Of a stretch of 64,000 bases of DNA, positions 60,491 to 64,000 are shown piece by piece; positions within the stretch are counted from its first letter, which is position 1; every line of letters begins with the position of its first letter. The DNA comes from Sphagnum compactum. Lineage: Eukaryota; Bryophyta; Sphagnopsida; Sphagnales. The notes under the pieces are model-generated. The model worked only from the letters and a program-made list of their open reading frames with translations, was not told the origin of the DNA and searched no databases. The position numbers and the translations under genes are program-made. The DNA is taken from assembly GCA_965153455.1 (NCBI GenBank), contig OZ234498.1, forward strand, positions 12,710,001-12,774,000. The letters are read 5' to 3'.

Positions 60491-63400
60491 TATTGCATTC
60501 AATTCATGTCTTACAATGGGGTAGACCTTTGTATTCCACACCCTAATCACATGTTGCAGTTTCAAAATTATTGGTCTTGTGGAGCCCAGCCAGATACAAG
60601 GAGGCATGAAGAGAGAGTAGGGGGTCACCCTCTTCCTCAACCTTCAATTTGGACTTATTCTCATGGAAATGGAACTCCACTAAATGTTATGGCCTGGGGT
60701 TCATGAGTAAGGTATGAGGCATTTGGACATACTTTACCCATCAACATATAATGTTGGTAAACTGCAAATATCATTTCCATGGGCAATAGAGGCTACATCC
60801 AAATGTAACATTTTTTTTGCACATTTAGCCCAAATCCTGAAATATCAAAAAATTTGTAGATATGACCCTTAGTTTATAAATAACACATTCATCTTGGCAA
60901 ATTCCAACCAAGATTTCACCTTGTTTTTTTTGTCAAGGACACATATTGACACACTTGTGCTTTCCCCATCTATTTCCATCATGGATAAAGTCCAAGACAT
61001 TAGAGACGAGTTTGTTTCAGTTGTGAACATGTGAAATGAAATTATTGTTTTGAAAGCAATATCCTTAGTAAAATTGACCGGTTCCTCAGGTCTTAATTCA
61101 AAAACATCAATCTAAAATATATTTTGGTACCCTTTAATATTGAAGCTTCTAAATGTAAAATCATTCAATTTTTTAAAATGATGAATTAAATTATTTCTTG
61201 GGTCAAAATATTTTGAATCATAAGTTGTACATCATCATATGCACCCATAACAAATTTCAAGCTCATTTAGTGAAATCTAAAATTCCTTCATATTCTTTTA
61301 ATAGATTTACATGTTGTGAGATAGTTTTCCTAAAATATTTAAAAGGAACCATGAAGAATTGTAATAATTGAATAACTAAAACAAGTTTATTTAGATTTTT
61401 TTAAATACATGTTTATCAAAAATGTTATATATAGAAGTAAAATTGCATTCCAAGTACTAACATATTGATTCAAACTTTGAAAGAAATGCAAAATTTGTGT
61501 TGAAACATCAAATTTTTGGTGCCCCTAAACAATGCTATAATTACATTTGAAAGGTGCTCACACTAAACAATGGTCAATTGTTATAATGTCAAGCAAAGTC
61601 CAATCAAAGGTTTTTTCCTCTATTGCAACCTTGTGTGTTTGAAGGGAAGGTATCTCCACCAAATCCTTGGTTGCAACCCATGCTTGCATTATCATTCTTT
61701 CACAAGGAGTTGTTCATTACATATATTTGTTTTTATGTGGAAAGCCCTTTGCTTGCAACTTGGTTTTGAAATATGGTTAAAAAATGGAGGCAACCTCAAA
61801 ATGAGAAAAGTAACATTTTGCAAAAATGTGAAAGGTAGCAAAGAAAGATGTTGAAAGGTGTTTTGGTGTATTGTAATCCTAGTTTCTTATAATTCAAAAC
61901 CCTTAAAAATTGTTGTAAATGGATACAATATATGACATCGTGATAGCTTGTGTGATTATACAAACCATCATAATGGAGCACAAAATTTTTGTTCATCGCT
62001 ATTTGATCAAGCAAAAATTTTAAGGCTATTGAAAAAGGACCAACTATGGAAGTGTTTTAGTTGTTGGAGTAGTTGAAGTCATCTCGGCAACTTCTATAAC
62101 TTCTATTGTCATTTCTTGAAGTATTTTAAGAATTCATCATTTCAAATCGTGAATAGGTCAAATGCATTTTGAACTTGACTTTTTTTTGTACTCTAACAAC
62201 ACATTCTTTCACCTTCTATTCCATTTGGTCTTCTTTACCTACACAAAAGCCTTACATTGTTTCAAAAGTTTTCATCCGTCAAAAGTTTCCAAACTTGTGA
62301 CTACCTCCAACACCTCAATGAATTCACTAAGGTTCTCAACTACTATTGCTTGTGTGGATGTTCTCCTCTTCATGGAGGTGGTATTCATACTCTCTTTTCT
62401 AGTTTCTACCCATTTCAATATGGCTTTCGAGAGAAATAAAAACTGCATGAGAAGTTCAAGAAAACTTTATTTTTAAGGTGCTTGGATTTGTAAAGCTCCA
62501 ATCTTTTTTGTAGTGTGTATTCACTATTTGGGTGTAGCTCTTGTTCAATATTCTCCTTTTTTGTTCTCATGGCCACAAGTTGCAACATCTTGTTCCAATG
62601 ATTCCATGGTGCACACACAAGAGTGCTCCCATGTAATGATCTTATATTGTTGTTGACATTGTCAAGGTGGTTCACATATAAAACATTTTACAAAGCTCTC
62701 TATACTACACTACACTAAATTGCAAAGTCCAATTCAAAATTGCATGTGAATTTTATTTCATACGTAGTTTTCAATGACCTTAAAGGTACATTTTCAATGT
62801 TCAACATCCTTGACACCTCTATATTAAATTGTGTTGGTAGCATTTAAAATATCATTAGAGATGTTTTTACAAGTTTATTTTCGTCTTCTTTTGTGTTCAA
62901 TTTTAAGTTCTTCAAACATAATATGTTTGATTTTTGAAAAATTATAATTTCAATAAACCTTGAACCTAGCCTCTTGATCGAATCATATTAAGAATTGAAC
63001 ACAAAAAAAGTGTTATGTTAAAACCCAAACCAACAACATATTTATTGCATGTTTAAGTTTTTTAGGTAAAAAGTTTTTTTACAAAAATTTCAAGGGACAC
63101 AACTATTTTTCTTCAAAAATGTCATGAGTAAGTTTTTTAATAGTTATGTAATCACTTTAATTGTTTGCATAGCATGGGCACTACATAATGTGTAGGCTCA
63201 AATTGTACACAATTAGTTGTCCAACTCTTACTTAATGTTAAATTTTCAAACTATTTGCATCAAACAAACATTTGGGGGCGAAGGGGGGATATTAGGTGAG
63301 GGAATTTTTTTTCCCCACCCCATTATTATCTTTTTTTTAATATGCACATATTGTAACTGTCCTTTGTTTTCTAATAATTTGGTTTTGCTTCCAATTTCAA

Positions 63401-64000
63401 GACCTTACATTCATTTAATTTTTTAGTTTTACAACAGTGACTTGTCAAATTATAAATAGTTTGGCAATGTTTGGATGTCAAAGATTTTTCCTTGTTACAC
63501 ATGTGCACCATGTTTGATTTTCAAGGATTGAAGATCAATTCATGTAACATTTGAAAATCACTTTGTTTAGGATAAATGATAGATTCATGGAGTTTTACAT
63601 CCATCATTGTTGTTAGGCGATTATTATATTTTGTTGCATTGCATATTTTGACATGACTTGTGTCATTGGATTTGGCCACTACAAGCCTCCTTCACACCAT
63701 GTTATCCTAAATGAAGGGATTCTAGAAAATTTCTTCTAGAACTACAATAGTTCAATGCCACCAACAACCCGTATTAATTAAATGGTAAACATGGTTTTTG
63801 TTTTTTCCTTATCTAAGGGAAGATTTGTAGTTGATTTCAATGCAAGGAACACAAATAATTAAGCATTTAAAAACAAGTTATTGTTATTTTTAAAGCTTCA
63901 ACTTGTGTTGTTAGTGAAATTGACCCATATTCTCAGTTTCATGTTTCTTTGTCCATATCCTAAACCCTAAACCAAAATCAAATTTGCTACCACCTTATAG

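Larger units (their letters stand above)
57870..64000. other. Intergenic DNA, repeats only
   Basis: No gene is supported. Visible structure is an inverted repeat at 58533/58848, a CT microsatellite at about 59145-59160 and the 185-bp duplication at 60126-60490. The rest is AT-rich with short motif-free frames. Confidence 0.45.

Noticed and set aside
60464-60706. Plus-strand 80-codon frame with HGNGTPLNVM
   Set aside because: No recognisable domain, adjacent to a tandem duplication, no splice or promoter support.

Overview
The window is AT-rich nuclear DNA of a land plant. Evidence for this is a Cycling DOF Factor (CDF) gene, a gene for a plastid-type DnaJ zinc-finger protein, a plant-type F-box gene, GT/AG introns, and a transposon load of hAT, PIF-type MITE, LINE, gypsy and Helentron-like elements. 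I cannot name the species from sequence alone. A seed-free plant (lycophyte, fern or moss) or a gymnosperm would fit, but this is inference.

Only three host genes are well supported, all on the minus strand. (1) 4617-7458: a three-exon CDF-type Dof transcription factor carrying all the subfamily hallmark motifs, with a PIF-type MITE in intron 1 and a GC-richer upstream region containing ACGT-core sites. (2) 33982-35323: a three-exon gene for a 181-residue protein with a likely transit peptide and four CXXC zinc motifs of the DnaJ/BSD2/LQY1 kind. (3) 55670-57205: an intronless F-box gene with a C-terminal membrane segment and an upstream ORF in its leader.

Most of the rest is transposon-derived. 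A hAT element (44558-50263) has an exact 8-bp target duplication and holds a decayed transposase fragment. Two shorter hAT-like elements (8648-9562 and 9997-12357) and a further hAT remnant (16021-18560) lie to the left. A gypsy integrase relic lies at 20180-20860. A large LINE (28665 to 22273, minus strand) has ORF1-like, APE endonuclease, reverse transcriptase and zinc-knuckle parts and a short 3' repeat tail, and MITE copies in opposite orientation abut its two ends. Its RT gene is split by a 2215-bp insertion (24002-26216) with a 5-bp duplication and TG...CA ends. That insertion carries a gene-like unit: TATA box, leader, and a 140-codon frame with one TGA. A second RT relic lies at 39650-41310.

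At 43110-44330 a degenerate ~85-bp minisatellite built on a CCTAGGTAA-like motif switches orientation in the middle. At 52537-54030 a decayed frame has PIF1-type helicase followed by APE-type endonuclease, the order seen in Helentrons.

The strongest candidates for something undescribed are the gene-carrying LTR-type insertion nested in the LINE (24002-26216), the Helentron-like helicase-endonuclease relic (52537-54030) and the head-to-head minisatellite (43110-44330). No tRNA, rRNA or CRISPR array was seen. No intact transposase or polymerase gene was found, so the mobile elements appear dead, although some have well-preserved ends.
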